Positions 38,259 through 47,044 of a stretch of 64,000 bases of DNA are shown here, in pieces. The stretch spans positions 3,100,001-3,164,000 of the forward strand of contig NZ_SMFZ01000002.1 of assembly GCF_004339565.1 (NCBI RefSeq). Reading direction: 5' to 3'. A program made the position numbers and the translations under genes. Position 1 is the stretch's first letter. Each line of letters begins with the position of its first letter. This stretch comes from Pseudonocardia endophytica (GTDB lineage: Bacteria; Actinomycetota; Actinomycetes; Mycobacteriales; Pseudonocardiaceae). Below the pieces are notes generated by a model. It was not told the DNA's origin, made no database searches, and saw only the letters and a program-made list of their open reading frames with translations.

Positions 38259-40925
38259 GTGCAGACCCACGAGATCGTCCGCCGTTTCACGGCCCACTTC
38301 GAGAACGCCGGCCACACCCCGGTGCCCAGCGCCTCGCTGATCCTCGACGACCCGCAGCTGCTGTTCGTCAACGCGGGCATGGTGCAGTTCAAGCCGTACT
38401 TCCTCGGTGACGTCCCGGCGCCGTACCCGCGCGCCACGTCGATCCAGAAGTGCGTGCGCACCCCGGACATCGACGAGGTCGGCAAGACCACCCGGCACGC
38501 GACGTTCTTCCAGATGGCCGGGAACTTCTCGTTCGGCGACTACTTCAAGCGCGGCGCCATCGAGCTGGCCTGGTCGCTGTGCACGAACTCCGTCTCCGAC
38601 GGCGGCTACGGGTTCGACCCGGACCGGCTCTGGCCGACGGTCTACGAGACCGACGACGAGGCGTTCGCGCTCTGGCAGGAGATCACCGGGCTCCCGCCGG
38701 AGCGCATCCAGCGCCGGGACGGCACGGACAACTACTGGGACATGGGCGTACCCGGTCCCGGGGGCCCCTGCTCGGAGATCTTCTACGACCTCGGGCCGCG
38801 CTACGGCGTCGAGGGCGGCCCGATCGCGAACGAGGACCGCTACCTCGAGATCTGGAACCTCGTCTTCATGCAGGACGAGCGCGGCGAGCTGTCTCCGAAG
38901 AAGGGGCACCCGCCGATCGGCGAGCTGCCGCACAAGAACATCGACACCGGCATGGGCGTCGAGCGGGTCGCGTTCCTGCTGCAGGGCGTGGACAACGTCT
39001 ACGAGACCGACCTGGTCCGGCCGGTGATCGCCGCCGCGGAGGAGCTGTCCGGCAAGCGGTACGGCGATGGCGAGGAGGACGACGTCCGGTTCCGCGTCAT
39101 CGCCGACCACGCCCGCTCGTCGGTGATGATCATCGGGGACGGCGTGACGCCCGGCAACGAGGGCCGCGGCTACGTGCTGCGACGGCTGCTGCGCCGGATC
39201 GTGCGCTCGGCGCGCCTGCTCGGTGTGACCGGCCCGTGCCTGGAGCGGTTCGCCACCGTGGTGCGCGACGCGATGTCGCCCACCTACCCGGAGCTCGCAA
39301 CCGACTTCGAGCGCATCTCGGCTGTCATCCGGGCCGAGGAGGACACGTTCCTGGCCACGCTCACGGCCGGCGAGAAGATCTTCGAGACCGCGGTGCAGGA
39401 CACCAGGCGGGGCGGTGGCTCGACGCTGCCCGGCGACAAGGCGTTCCAGCTGCACGACACATACGGCTTCCCGATCGACCTGACGCTGGAGATGGCCGAG
39501 GAGGCCGGGCTGTCGGTGGACCGGGAGCGGTTCACGACGCTGATGAACGAGCAGCGTTCCCGGGCCAAGGCCGACGCCGCCGAGCGCAAGGTCGGCTTCG
39601 TCGACGCCTCGATCTACCGCGCGGTGCTGGACACGCACGGGGCCACCGACTTCCTCGGCTACCAGTCGCTGCAGTCCGAGGCCCGGATCGTCGGGCTGCT
39701 CCGCGACGGCGCCACCGCGCCCGCCGCGTCCGAGGGCGACTCCGTCGAGGTGCTGCTGGACCGCACGCCGTTCTACGCCGAGGCCGGTGGCCAGCAGGCC
39801 GACACCGGGACGATCACCGGCGGCTCGTTCGTCGTGCGCGTCGACGACGTCCAGTCCCCGGTCGCCGGGCTGCGGGTGCACCGTGGCGTGGTGGCGAACG
39901 GGACGGTGACGTTGGACGCCGAGGTGGTCGCCGCCGTCGACCCCGCCCGTCGTGCCGCCATCTCCCGTGCCCACACGGCCACGCATCTGGTGCACGCCGG
40001 CGTGCGCGGGGCGCTGGGCAGCGCCGCCGCCCAGGCCGGTTCGCTCAACGCTCCCGGCCGCCTGCGGTTCGACTTCACCTCGCCGACCGGTGCCGTGCCC
40101 CCGGCCGCGCTGACCGAGATCGAGGAGGAGGTCAACTCGGTCCTGCAGTCCGACCGGGAGGTGCAGACGTACGAGACGACGATGGACGAGGCCCGCAAGC
40201 TGGGCGCGATGATGCTGTTCGGCGAGAAGTACGGCGACCGCGTCCGCGTCGTGGACATGGGCGACTACTCGCGCGAGCTCTGCGGCGGCACACACGTGCG
40301 CCGCAGCGGCGAGCTCGGCCTGGTCCGGATCCTGTCCGAGGCATCGATCGGCTCCGGTGTGCGACGGGTGGAGGCCCTGGTCGGTCTCGACGCGTTCCAG
40401 CACGCCACCACCGAACACCTGCTGGTCAACCAGCTCGCCGACCAACTCAAGGCCCGGCCGGAGGAGCTGCCGGACCGCGTCCAGTCGCTGGTCGAGCGGC
40501 TGCGCACGGCCGAGCGGGACCTGGAGAAGCACCGCGCCGACGCCGTGCTCGCCTCGGCCGGGTCGCTCGCCGAGGCGGCCGAGGACCTGGACGGCACGAA
40601 GCTCGTCGCGGTCACCGCGCCGGACGGCGTCACCGGCAACGACCTGCGGACGCTGGCCTCCGACGTGCGCGGCAAGCTCGGCTCGGTGCCGGGGGTGGTC
40701 GCGCTGTTCGCTGTGGACGGGGCGGCCGGGAAGGTCGCGTTCGTCGTCGCGACGACGGCCGCCGCCCGGGACGACGGCCTGGCCGCAGGCAAGCTGATCC
40801 CGGAGTTCGCCGAGGCCGTCGGCGGTCGGGGTGGCGGGAAGCCGGACCTGGCCCAGGGCGGCGGGACCGACCCGTCCGGAGTGGACGCGGCCATCCGGAA
40901 GCTGCGCGAGGCGATCCGCGGGTGA
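38259..40925 (+). CDS. alaS: Alanine--tRNA ligase
   Basis: Charges tRNA-Ala and edits mischarged products. The 888-residue protein starts MQTHEIVRRFTAHFENAGHTPVPSASL and carries the class II core (GKTTRHATFFQMAGNFSFGDYFK, NLVFMQDERGEL, NIDTGMGVERVAFLLQGVDNVYETD). The editing domain has zinc-binding HTATHLVH (near residue 570) and ELCGGTHV (near 674), and the C-terminal C-Ala domain ends with GGRGGGKPDLAQGGG. All catalytic and editing motifs are intact. It begins the conserved run alaS-ruvX-mltG, with a palindromic element between alaS and ruvX. Confidence 0.97.
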   Translation: MQTHEIVRRFTAHFENAGHTPVPSASLILDDPQLLFVNAGMVQFKPYFLGDVPAPYPRATSIQKCVRTPDIDEVGKTTRHATFFQMAGNFSFGDYFKRGAIELAWSLCTNSVSDGGYGFDPDRLWPTVYETDDEAFALWQEITGLPPERIQRRDGTDNYWDMGVPGPGGPCSEIFYDLGPRYGVEGGPIANEDRYLEIWNLVFMQDERGELSPKKGHPPIGELPHKNIDTGMGVERVAFLLQGVDNVYETDLVRPVIAAAEELSGKRYGDGEEDDVRFRVIADHARSSVMIIGDGVTPGNEGRGYVLRRLLRRIVRSARLLGVTGPCLERFATVVRDAMSPTYPELATDFERISAVIRAEEDTFLATLTAGEKIFETAVQDTRRGGGSTLPGDKAFQLHDTYGFPIDLTLEMAEEAGLSVDRERFTTLMNEQRSRAKADAAERKVGFVDASIYRAVLDTHGATDFLGYQSLQSEARIVGLLRDGATAPAASEGDSVEVLLDRTPFYAEAGGQQADTGTITGGSFVVRVDDVQSPVAGLRVHRGVVANGTVTLDAEVVAAVDPARRAAISRAHTATHLVHAGVRGALGSAAAQAGSLNAPGRLRFDFTSPTGAVPPAALTEIEEEVNSVLQSDREVQTYETTMDEARKLGAMMLFGEKYGDRVRVVDMGDYSRELCGGTHVRRSGELGLVRILSEASIGSGVRRVEALVGLDAFQHATTEHLLVNQLADQLKARPEELPDRVQSLVERLRTAERDLEKHRADAVLASAGSLAEAAEDLDGTKLVAVTAPDGVTGNDLRTLASDVRGKLGSVPGVVALFAVDGAAGKVAFVVATTAAARDDGLAAGKLIPEFAEAVGGRGGGKPDLAQGGGTDPSGVDAAIRKLREAIRG

Positions 40926-41012
40926 CCTGTCGCGTGCTCGCACACGTTCCGGTGCCCTCGCACGCTCCCGGGCGTGTGCGAGGCCACCACATCCTGTGCG
41001 AGGACAGGTGAC
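40922..41012. repeat. Nested palindrome between alaS and ruvX
   Basis: The outer arms read ACCTGTC(n5)CTCGCACA on the left and its complement TGTGCGAGGACAGGT on the right, with a second hairpin inside (CCTCGCAC/GTGCGAGG). It overlaps the alaS stop and the ruvX start, and its right arm supplies the AGGACAGG in front of ruvX. Confidence 0.6.
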
Positions 41013-41442
41013 GTGGACGCGCGGGCGCCGGCTGGGGATCGACGTCGGCGCGGTGCGGGTCGGGGTGGCCGTGTGCGACCCGGACGGGATCCTGGCGACG
41101 CCGCTCGAGACGGTGCCCCGGGACGCCTCCGGCGGCACCGACGTCCGGCGGATCGCCGCTCTCGTCGACGAGCACCTCGCCGTCGGTGTGGTCCTCGGTC
41201 TGCCGCGGAACCTGCGCGGCGAGGACGGCCCGGCCGCGCAGGCCGCGCAGGAGTTCGCGGACGCCCTGCGCGGGGTGCTCGACGTGCCGGTCGAGCTGAC
41301 CGACGAGCGGATGACGACCGTCGTCGCGACCCGCCAGCTCGCCGGGCGCGGCGTGCGCGGACGCAAGCAACGCGCCGTCGTCGACCAGGCCGCCGCCGTC
41401 GCGATCCTGCAGGGCTGGCTGGACGCCGCACGCGGCCACTGA
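41008..41442 (+). CDS. ruvX: Putative pre-16S rRNA nuclease / Holliday junction resolvase YqgF
   Basis: YqgF (RuvX) has an RNase H-like fold and is implicated in 16S rRNA 5'-end processing; a resolvase role was proposed earlier. From GTG 41008 the protein has 144 residues, the family norm. Landmarks are RRLGIDVGAVRVGVAVCDPDG (first acidic residue), VVLGLPRNLRGEDGPAAQ, VELTDERMTTVVA and QRAVVDQAAAVAILQGWLD with the last acidic residue. GTG 41008 is 6 bases after AGGA within the palindromic element. It lies in the usual alaS-ruvX-mltG order. Confidence 0.93.
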   Translation: MTWTRGRRLGIDVGAVRVGVAVCDPDGILATPLETVPRDASGGTDVRRIAALVDEHLAVGVVLGLPRNLRGEDGPAAQAAQEFADALRGVLDVPVELTDERMTTVVATRQLAGRGVRGRKQRAVVDQAAAVAILQGWLDAARGH

Positions 41443-41511
41443 ACCCTCCTACCCCATGCCCGGCCATGATCGACTCACGGGGAGCGGTCTCTCGGGACCG
41501 GGGGTGGCGGC

Positions 41512-41517
41512 TACCCT
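41512..41517 (+). promoter_or_regulatory. Leaderless -10 element for the mltG leader ORF
   Basis: TACCCT ends 7 bases before a GTG at 41525. Confidence 0.5.
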
Positions 41518-41524
41518 CGAACGC

Positions 41525-41593
41525 GTGACCGGACCCGGCGTGGACGTGACGATCGCCGGCCCCGGCGTACCGGCCCGGTGGTCCCCCCGGTGA
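41525..41593 (+). CDS. Putative 22-residue leader peptide coupled to mltG
   Basis: A GTG placed 7 bases after a TACCCT -10 element opens a 22-codon frame (MTGPGVDVTIAG... ending WSPR) whose TGA overlaps the GTG at 41590 as GTGA. This is the same coupling geometry used by many real gene pairs in the window. No runs of a single amino acid codon typical of attenuators are visible, apart from several Gly/Pro codons. It may simply route ribosomes from a leaderless mRNA onto mltG. Confidence 0.45.
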   Translation: MTGPGVDVTIAGPGVPARWSPR

Positions 41594-42708
41594 ACGCGCG
41601 GTCCACTGCCGCCGAGTCCCAACGGCGACGGCGGCTGCTCCTGCTGGCCACGGCGCTGGTCTTCGGCGCCGCGCTGGTGGCGTCGGCCCTGATCGTGCTC
41701 GGGCCGGACGACTACCCGGGCGACGGGAACGGCACCGTCGTCGTCCGGGTGGAGCGCGGCGACTCGACGAGGGCGATCGGCGACATGCTCGTCGCCCGCG
41801 GGGTGGTGGCCAGCCGCGCCGCGTTCGTCGGGGCCGCCGAGGACGTGCCGGAGATCCAGCGCGTCCAGCCCGGCTACTACCAGCTGCGCGACCGGATGTC
41901 CGGCGAGTCCGCCGCGGAGGCGCTCGTCGAACCGGACGCGCGGGTCGGGTTCATGGACGTCAAGGGTGGTGTCCAGCTCGACGACACGAAGGCCCCGAAC
42001 GGCACCGTCACGCCGGGCGTCCTCAGCCAGATCTCGACCGCGACCTGCGTCGGGGAGGACGACGACCGTCACTGCGTCCCCGCCGACGAGCTGCGGAAGG
42101 TGATGGCCGAGAGCGACCTGGCCGCGCTCGGCGTCCCGGAGTGGGCCCGCACGGGCGTGGCGAAGGCCGCTCCGGTGCGGCGGTTGGAGGGGCTCGTCGC
42201 GCCCGGCACGTACGACATCGACCCGACCCAGCCGCCGCTGCAGGTGCTGCGCAGCGTCCTGGCGTCGTCCGAACCGCGCCTGCGACGCGCTGGGCTGGGG
42301 CGCGACGCGTCGTCGTACGAGGCCCTGATCCGAGCGTCCCTCGTCGAGCGCGAGGCGATCGCGCCGGACATGCCGCGGGTGGCCCGGGTGATCACGAACC
42401 GACTCGGCGCGAACCAGCGTCTCGAGCTGGACTCGACCGTCAACTACCCGCTCGACGTGCAGGCCCTGCGCACGACCGCGGAGGCACGCGGCGCGCCAGG
42501 GCCGTACAACAGCTACCTCAACGTCGGGCTGCCGCCGACGCCGGTCAGCTCCGTGTCCGACGGCGCGATCGCCGCGGCGCTGCAGCCGGCGCCCGGACCG
42601 TGGTTCTTCTTCGTGCGGTGCACGACCGAGGGCGCGTCCTGCTTCGCCGTGACCTACCCCGAGCACCAGGCGAACGTCGCCAGGGCCCAGGAGGCCGGCG
42701 CGTTCTGA
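41590..42708 (+). CDS. mltG: Endolytic murein transglycosylase MltG
   Basis: MltG cuts nascent glycan strands inside the chain and helps terminate their synthesis. The protein has a short basic N-terminus (AESQRRRR), one membrane span (LLLLATALVFGAALVASALIVL), a LysM-like segment (VVVRVERGDSTRAIGDMLVARGVV) and the YceG catalytic domain with LEGLVAPGTYDI, IRASLVEREA (catalytic Glu), LELDSTVNY and PGPYNSYLNVGLPPTPVSSV. GTG 41590 gives 372 residues and is favoured because it overlaps the stop of a short leaderless ORF; GTG 41578 would add four residues. The usual downstream partner aroE is not here. Confidence 0.93.
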   Translation: MNARSTAAESQRRRRLLLLATALVFGAALVASALIVLGPDDYPGDGNGTVVVRVERGDSTRAIGDMLVARGVVASRAAFVGAAEDVPEIQRVQPGYYQLRDRMSGESAAEALVEPDARVGFMDVKGGVQLDDTKAPNGTVTPGVLSQISTATCVGEDDDRHCVPADELRKVMAESDLAALGVPEWARTGVAKAAPVRRLEGLVAPGTYDIDPTQPPLQVLRSVLASSEPRLRRAGLGRDASSYEALIRASLVEREAIAPDMPRVARVITNRLGANQRLELDSTVNYPLDVQALRTTAEARGAPGPYNSYLNVGLPPTPVSSVSDGAIAAALQPAPGPWFFFVRCTTEGASCFAVTYPEHQANVARAQEAGAF

Positions 42709-42733
42709 CCCCGCGCGGGTCGCAACCCGCGGG
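42709..42733 (+). terminator. Hairpin after mltG
   Basis: CGGGT/ACCCG around a CGCA loop (42716-42729), extended outward by CCCGCG/CGCGGG-type pairing with a small bulge; starts directly after the stop codon. Confidence 0.5.
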
Positions 42734-42808
42734 CAACCCTTCTGTGCGACGTGTGTCACTGCTAGACCGGACCGCGGGACAACGTCGTCGTCACGGGAGA
42801 GGTGGGCC

Positions 42809-43861
42809 ATGCGAGCGGTCGTCTACCACGGTCGCGGGGACCTGCGGGTCACCGACGTCGCGGAGCCGCAGGTCGGGGCCGGACAGGTCACGCTGCAGGT
42901 CGGCTACAACGGGATCTGCGGCTCGGACCTGCACGAGTACTTCGCCGGGCCGATCTTCATCCCGGACGGGGCGCCGCACCCGCTGACCGGCCGGGAGCTG
43001 CCGCTGACATTGGGCCACGAGTTCTCCGGCACGGTCGTCGAGGTCGGGTCGGGAGTGACGTCGGTGGCCGAGGGCGACCGGGTCGCGGTGGAGCCGCTCT
43101 ACACCTGCGGCCAGTGCGACCGGTGCGGCTCCGGGCGCTACAACGCCTGCTCGTCGATCGGCTTCCACGGCCTCATGCACGACGGCGGCATGGCCGAGTA
43201 CACGGTCGTTCCGGCGACGATGCTGCACAAGCTGCCCGACTCGGTCTCGCTGGAGATGGGTGCGCTCGTCGAGCCGATGGCCGTCGCCTTCCATGCGGCG
43301 AAGCTCGGTCAGGTGCGCGGCGGGGACACCGCGGTCGTGTTCGGAGCCGGGCCGATCGGGATCGGTCTGTGGCACGCGTTGAAGGGCACCGGCGTGGAGT
43401 CGGTGTTCGTCGTCGAGCCGTCCCCGACGCGGCGGGCCGCGATCGAGAAGCTCGGTGCCACGACGCTCGACCCGACGTCGGTCGACGTGCCGGAGTCCGT
43501 CAAGGACGCGACCGGAGGGAAAGGCGCGGACGCCGCCTACGACGCGGCCGGGGTGCAAGCGGCCATCGACACCGCCGTCGCGACGGTGGGGGCCGGTAAG
43601 CCGCTGGTCAGCGTCGCGATCTACGAGAAGCCGCTCGAGGTCACCCTGCTCTCGCTCGTGCTGGCCGAGTCCCGGATCCAGGGCTCGCTCTGCTACACCG
43701 GCGACGACTACCGCGCCGTGATCGAGCTGATGTCCCGCGGGCACTACGACACCACGGGCTGGATGGAGAAGATCGCGATGGCGGACGTCGTGCAGGAGGG
43801 CTTCGACGCGCTGCACGCAGGGCACAAGATGAAGGTGCTGGTCGACCCGTCCCTCGGGTAG
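42809..43861 (+). CDS. Zinc-dependent 2,3-butanediol dehydrogenase-like alcohol dehydrogenase
   Basis: A 350-residue medium-chain dehydrogenase/reductase. Catalytic zinc ligands are in GICGSDLHEY and LGHEFSGTV, the structural zinc cysteines in CGQCDRCGSGRYNAC, and the NAD-binding GXGXXG is VVFGAGPIGIG. GICGSDLHEYFAGP and the later GDDYRAVIELMSRGHYD are closest to (R,R)-butanediol dehydrogenases, which interconvert acetoin/diacetyl and 2,3-butanediol; this substrate call is inference. It has a good Shine-Dalgarno (GGGAGAGGTG) and stands alone where aroE would normally follow mltG. Confidence 0.85.
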   Translation: MRAVVYHGRGDLRVTDVAEPQVGAGQVTLQVGYNGICGSDLHEYFAGPIFIPDGAPHPLTGRELPLTLGHEFSGTVVEVGSGVTSVAEGDRVAVEPLYTCGQCDRCGSGRYNACSSIGFHGLMHDGGMAEYTVVPATMLHKLPDSVSLEMGALVEPMAVAFHAAKLGQVRGGDTAVVFGAGPIGIGLWHALKGTGVESVFVVEPSPTRRAAIEKLGATTLDPTSVDVPESVKDATGGKGADAAYDAAGVQAAIDTAVATVGAGKPLVSVAIYEKPLEVTLLSLVLAESRIQGSLCYTGDDYRAVIELMSRGHYDTTGWMEKIAMADVVQEGFDALHAGHKMKVLVDPSLG

Positions 43862-43864
43862 CGG

Positions 43865-44743
43865 CTACTGCCCCCAGAACCCGGCCGGCGGCTTCGGCGA
43901 CGGGGACGCGGTGCGGTCGGTGACGACGGCCGCGTCCCCGGCCAGCGCGCGCGTCCGGTCGTCGTCGAGCACGCGCGCGGGGAACGGGTCGGCCGCCGCG
44001 CGCCGGGTCAGCGCCGGGATCGGCAGCGGGCCCGGCGCCGGCCCGCGTCCGGCCAGCACCACGTTGCCGAACCGGCGCCCGCGCAGCACCTCAGGTGACG
44101 CGACGATCGCGAGGTGCGTGAAGATCGCGGCCGCCGTCGCGATCTGGCCGGGCAGGAACGGGAACGGGTCGCCGTCGGCGAGGTTGGCGACGTACGTCCC
44201 GCCGGGTGCCAGCACGCGTCGCACCCCGGCCAGGAACTCGGCGGTGGTCACCTGCGCCGGTGTCCGGGCACCGGAGAACGCGTCGAGCACGACGAGGTCG
44301 TAGGCGCCCGCCGGCAGCTCGTCCAGCGTCGCCCGCGCCTCGCCGGCCCGTATGTCGAGCCCGTCGTCGGGCCCTGGCCCCGGAAGCCGGTGAGCCACCA
44401 GCTCGACCAGCGCCGCGTCCATCTCGACCACGAGCTGTGTCGATCCCGGCCGGGTCGCCGCGAGGTAGCGCGCGAGTGTCCACGCGCCACCGCCGAGGTG
44501 CAGCGCCCGGACCGGCTGCCCGGCGTCCGCGGCCAGGTCCGCGACGTGCGCGATCCGCCGGACGTACTCGAACTCCAGGTGTTCCGGGTCGTCGAGGTCG
44601 ACGTGCGACTGCGCCGTCCCGTCCAGCAGCAGGGTCCAGCTCTGCGGCCGGTCCGGGTCGCGGATCAGCTCGGCGACCCCGTGGTCGACGTCGGCGCGGA
44701 TCATCCGGGGCGACGCTCGGTCGGGCGGACGCTGGTCTGGCAC
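43865..44743 (-). CDS. Spermidine synthase-like SAM-binding protein
   Basis: A 292-residue class I methyltransferase-fold protein of the spermidine synthase family. The nucleotide-binding glycine motif is VRALHLGGGAWTLARYLA, with VVEMDAALVELV for the acidic residue and YDLVVLDAFSGARTPAQVTTAEFL near the polyamine site. It has the fold of aminopropyl transferases, but many actinobacterial members lack polyamine specificity, so the substrate is uncertain. GTG 44743 has GGAGGA upstream and gives a compact N-terminus. It converges with the butanediol dehydrogenase gene (3-base gap). Confidence 0.8.
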   Translation of the reverse strand: MPDQRPPDRASPRMIRADVDHGVAELIRDPDRPQSWTLLLDGTAQSHVDLDDPEHLEFEYVRRIAHVADLAADAGQPVRALHLGGGAWTLARYLAATRPGSTQLVVEMDAALVELVAHRLPGPGPDDGLDIRAGEARATLDELPAGAYDLVVLDAFSGARTPAQVTTAEFLAGVRRVLAPGGTYVANLADGDPFPFLPGQIATAAAIFTHLAIVASPEVLRGRRFGNVVLAGRGPAPGPLPIPALTRRAAADPFPARVLDDDRTRALAGDAAVVTDRTASPSPKPPAGFWGQ

Positions 44744-45091
44744 GACGGTCGATCCTCCTCCGCCGCATCCCGTCCGCCACGCGCGCCCCGGCAGGCTCGC
44801 CGGCGTCGCGGCCGGTCCGTGGACTCCTCCCCGGCGAGGCTTTGCTCTGCTCACCTCGGCGCATCACCACCCGGACCAGCACTGACACGGATGCAGTACG
44901 GAGGTGCGGCGCGGACGTGAACAGAGGACAGGACGACCTCGGGGCCGGGCCACCGGCGCGGCTACCACGTGCCCCCGACGGTTCGAGCGCCTCTGGGCCG
45001 GATGCGTGGCGGCCGTCCCCAACCCGGCCGGTCCGTCCACAGCGGAGCGATCGGTACCGCCGCGAGCTCCGTGCCGGCGCACGATCGACGC
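44744..45091. other. Intergenic region between divergent genes
   Basis: 348 bases between the spermidine-synthase-like gene and the prepilin peptidase. Only short frames are present (for example a 9-codon ATG frame at 44891), none convincing. Long frames crossing it belong to antisense or out-of-frame reading of the neighbours. No clear promoter motif was fixed. Confidence 0.5.
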
Positions 45092-45733
45092 ATGCCGCTC
45101 CCACTCGCCGCCACCGCGACCGTGCTCGTCACGATCGTCGGTCTCGTGGTCGGCGCGCTGACGCGGCGGTGGCTGGGCCGCCTCCGCCGTGGGGCGCGGA
45201 TCCCGGCGCCGTGGTGCGAGATCGGGGTCGGACTGCTGTGGGGCGTGGTCATCGCGGCGTGGGCCGCGGGCATGGTCGCCGGTGCCGCCATGGCGTTGCT
45301 GCTCGGGCTGGGCTGGCTCGCGGTCGCGGGGTCGGCCGTCGACGTCGCGGTGCGGCGGCTGCCGGACGCGCTCACGTTGCCCGCGGTCCTGCTGGTGCTG
45401 GCCCTGCTGGTTCCGCTGGGCGGCACCGCGGTGCTGCGCGGAGCGATCGGAGCGGTCGTGCTGTGGGCCGTGCACGCCGCCGTCCGGCTCGCCGCGCCGT
45501 CCGCGGTGGGCGGTGGCGACGTCAAACTGGCCGCGGCCGTCGGCGCCGCGCTGGCCGGGACGTCGTGGCCGGCGTTGCCGGTCGGCGTGGCCCTCGCGGC
45601 GGTACTGGCGGCGGGCCTGGCCGGTGCGGCGGTGGCGCTGGGACGAGCAGGCCGGGGTACCGCGCTGCCTCACGGACCGGCGCTGCTCGGCGCGGCGTGG
45701 ACGGTCACCGCGGCCGGAGCGGTGGTCTCGTGA
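45092..45733 (+). CDS. Short A24-type prepilin peptidase
   Basis: A 213-residue membrane protein with six or seven spans. The two catalytic aspartates of the A24 aspartic peptidase family are visible in GSAVDVAVRRLPDALT and in the GGGDVKLAAAVGA motif (GxGD). The N-terminal methyltransferase/CXXC domain of classical PilD enzymes is missing, which is common in actinobacterial and archaeal-type members. It would process type IV pilin-like (Flp/Tad) precursors, but no pilin genes lie in this window. ATG 45092 was chosen because upstream sequence is not hydrophobic. It sits in the conserved position just before aroC. Confidence 0.83.
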   Translation: MPLPLAATATVLVTIVGLVVGALTRRWLGRLRRGARIPAPWCEIGVGLLWGVVIAAWAAGMVAGAAMALLLGLGWLAVAGSAVDVAVRRLPDALTLPAVLLVLALLVPLGGTAVLRGAIGAVVLWAVHAAVRLAAPSAVGGGDVKLAAAVGAALAGTSWPALPVGVALAAVLAAGLAGAAVALGRAGRGTALPHGPALLGAAWTVTAAGAVVS

Positions 45734-45789
45734 GGGCACGTGACGGATGTGAGCGGCACGACGGGGACCCGCAGCGGCCGGGTGAGAGG

Positions 45790-46995
45790 ATGACGGCCGT
45801 GCTTCGATGGATCACCGCGGGGGAATCGCACGGACCCGCCCTCGTCGCCGTGCTGGAGGGCATGGTGGCCGGCGTCGGGGTGACCACCGGCGACATGTCG
45901 GCGGAGCTGGAGCGGCGCAAGCTCGGGCACGGTCGCAGCCCGCGGATGTCGTTCGAGGCGGACGAGCTCGAGGTGATCGGCGGTGTCCGGCACGGGCTCA
46001 CCCAGGGCGGACCGGTCGCGGTGCGGATCGCGAACACCGAGTGGCCGAAGTGGGAGACGGTGATGGCCGCCGACCCGGTCGACCCCGACCTGATCGCGAA
46101 CCGGGCGCGCAACGCGCCGCTCACCCGTCCGCGTCCGGGGCACGCCGACCTCGCCGGCATGACGAAGTTCGGTTTCGACGACGCCCGCCCCGTCCTGGAG
46201 CGCGCCAGCGCGCGCGAGACGGCGTCCCGGGTGGTGCTCGGCACCGTCGCGAAGCGCTTCCTGGAGCAGGCGTTCGGGGTCCGGATCGTGTCGCACGTGG
46301 TCGGCATCGGCGCCGTGGACGCGCCGGACGGCGACCCGGTGCCCGGCCCCGACGACCTCGGGGCGGTCGACGCGGACCCGGTCCGCGCGTTCTCCGCCGA
46401 GACATCGGCCCGGATGGTCGCGGAGATCGACGCTGCGCACGACGACGGGGACACGCTCGGTGGCGTGATCGAGGTGATCGCCTACGGGATGCCGGTCGGT
46501 GTCGGGTCGTACGTGCAGGCCGACCGCCGCCTGGACGCCCTGCTGTCCGGTGCGCTGATGGGAATCCAGGCCATGAAGGGCGTCGAGATCGGCGACGGGT
46601 TCCGCACGGCGCACCGGCGGGGCAGCGCCGCGCACGACGAGATGATCCCCGGCGATCCGGTGAAGCGGCTGTCCAACCGCGCCGGCGGGCTCGAGGGGGG
46701 CATGACCAACGGCGAGCCGGTGCGGGTCCGGGTCGCGATGAAGCCGATCTCCACGGTGCCGCGAGCGCTGCGCACGATCGACACCGCTACCGGCGAGGAG
46801 GCCACCGCGATCCACCAGCGCTCGGACGCGTGCGCGGTGCCGCGGGCGGGCGTCGTGGTCGAGTCGGTGACCGCGCTCGTGCTGGCCCAGGCCGCGCTGG
46901 ACAAGTTCGGCGGGGACTCGCTCGAGGAGACGCGCCGCAACGCGGCGTCCTATGTGGAGACCTACCGGCGCGGTCTCGCGGAGACGCCCCGATGA
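45790..46995 (+). CDS. aroC: Chorismate synthase
   Basis: Last step of the shikimate pathway: EPSP to chorismate, using reduced FMN. The 401-residue protein starts MTAVLRWITAGESHGPALVAV, typical of actinobacteria. FMN/EPSP-binding motifs include GDMSAELERRKLGHGRSPRM, NRARNAPLTRPRPGHADLAG, ERASARETASRV and the loop SNRAGGLEGGMTNGEPVRV; RSDACAVPRAGVV near the C-terminus is also conserved. An in-frame GTG at 45799 is a weaker start. It begins the run aroC-aroK-aroB. Confidence 0.96.
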   Translation: MTAVLRWITAGESHGPALVAVLEGMVAGVGVTTGDMSAELERRKLGHGRSPRMSFEADELEVIGGVRHGLTQGGPVAVRIANTEWPKWETVMAADPVDPDLIANRARNAPLTRPRPGHADLAGMTKFGFDDARPVLERASARETASRVVLGTVAKRFLEQAFGVRIVSHVVGIGAVDAPDGDPVPGPDDLGAVDADPVRAFSAETSARMVAEIDAAHDDGDTLGGVIEVIAYGMPVGVGSYVQADRRLDALLSGALMGIQAMKGVEIGDGFRTAHRRGSAAHDEMIPGDPVKRLSNRAGGLEGGMTNGEPVRVRVAMKPISTVPRALRTIDTATGEEATAIHQRSDACAVPRAGVVVESVTALVLAQAALDKFGGDSLEETRRNAASYVETYRRGLAETPR

Positions 46996-47013
46996 CCCGT
47001 CGACCGAGCGCGC

Positions 47014-47044
47014 GCGAGGAAACGGATCCGAGCGAGGTCGCGCG
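47014..47044. repeat. Short dispersed intergenic repeat, copy 2
   Basis: CGCGAGGAAAC, then CCGAGCGAGGTCGCGCG, resembles the segment 4150-4183. It fills most of the gap between aroC and aroK and contains the GAGG closest to the aroK start. Confidence 0.3.

Noticed and set aside
44891..44920. Short ATG frame in the gap before the prepilin peptidase.
   Set aside because: Only nine codons with no promoter geometry or coupling to a following gene.
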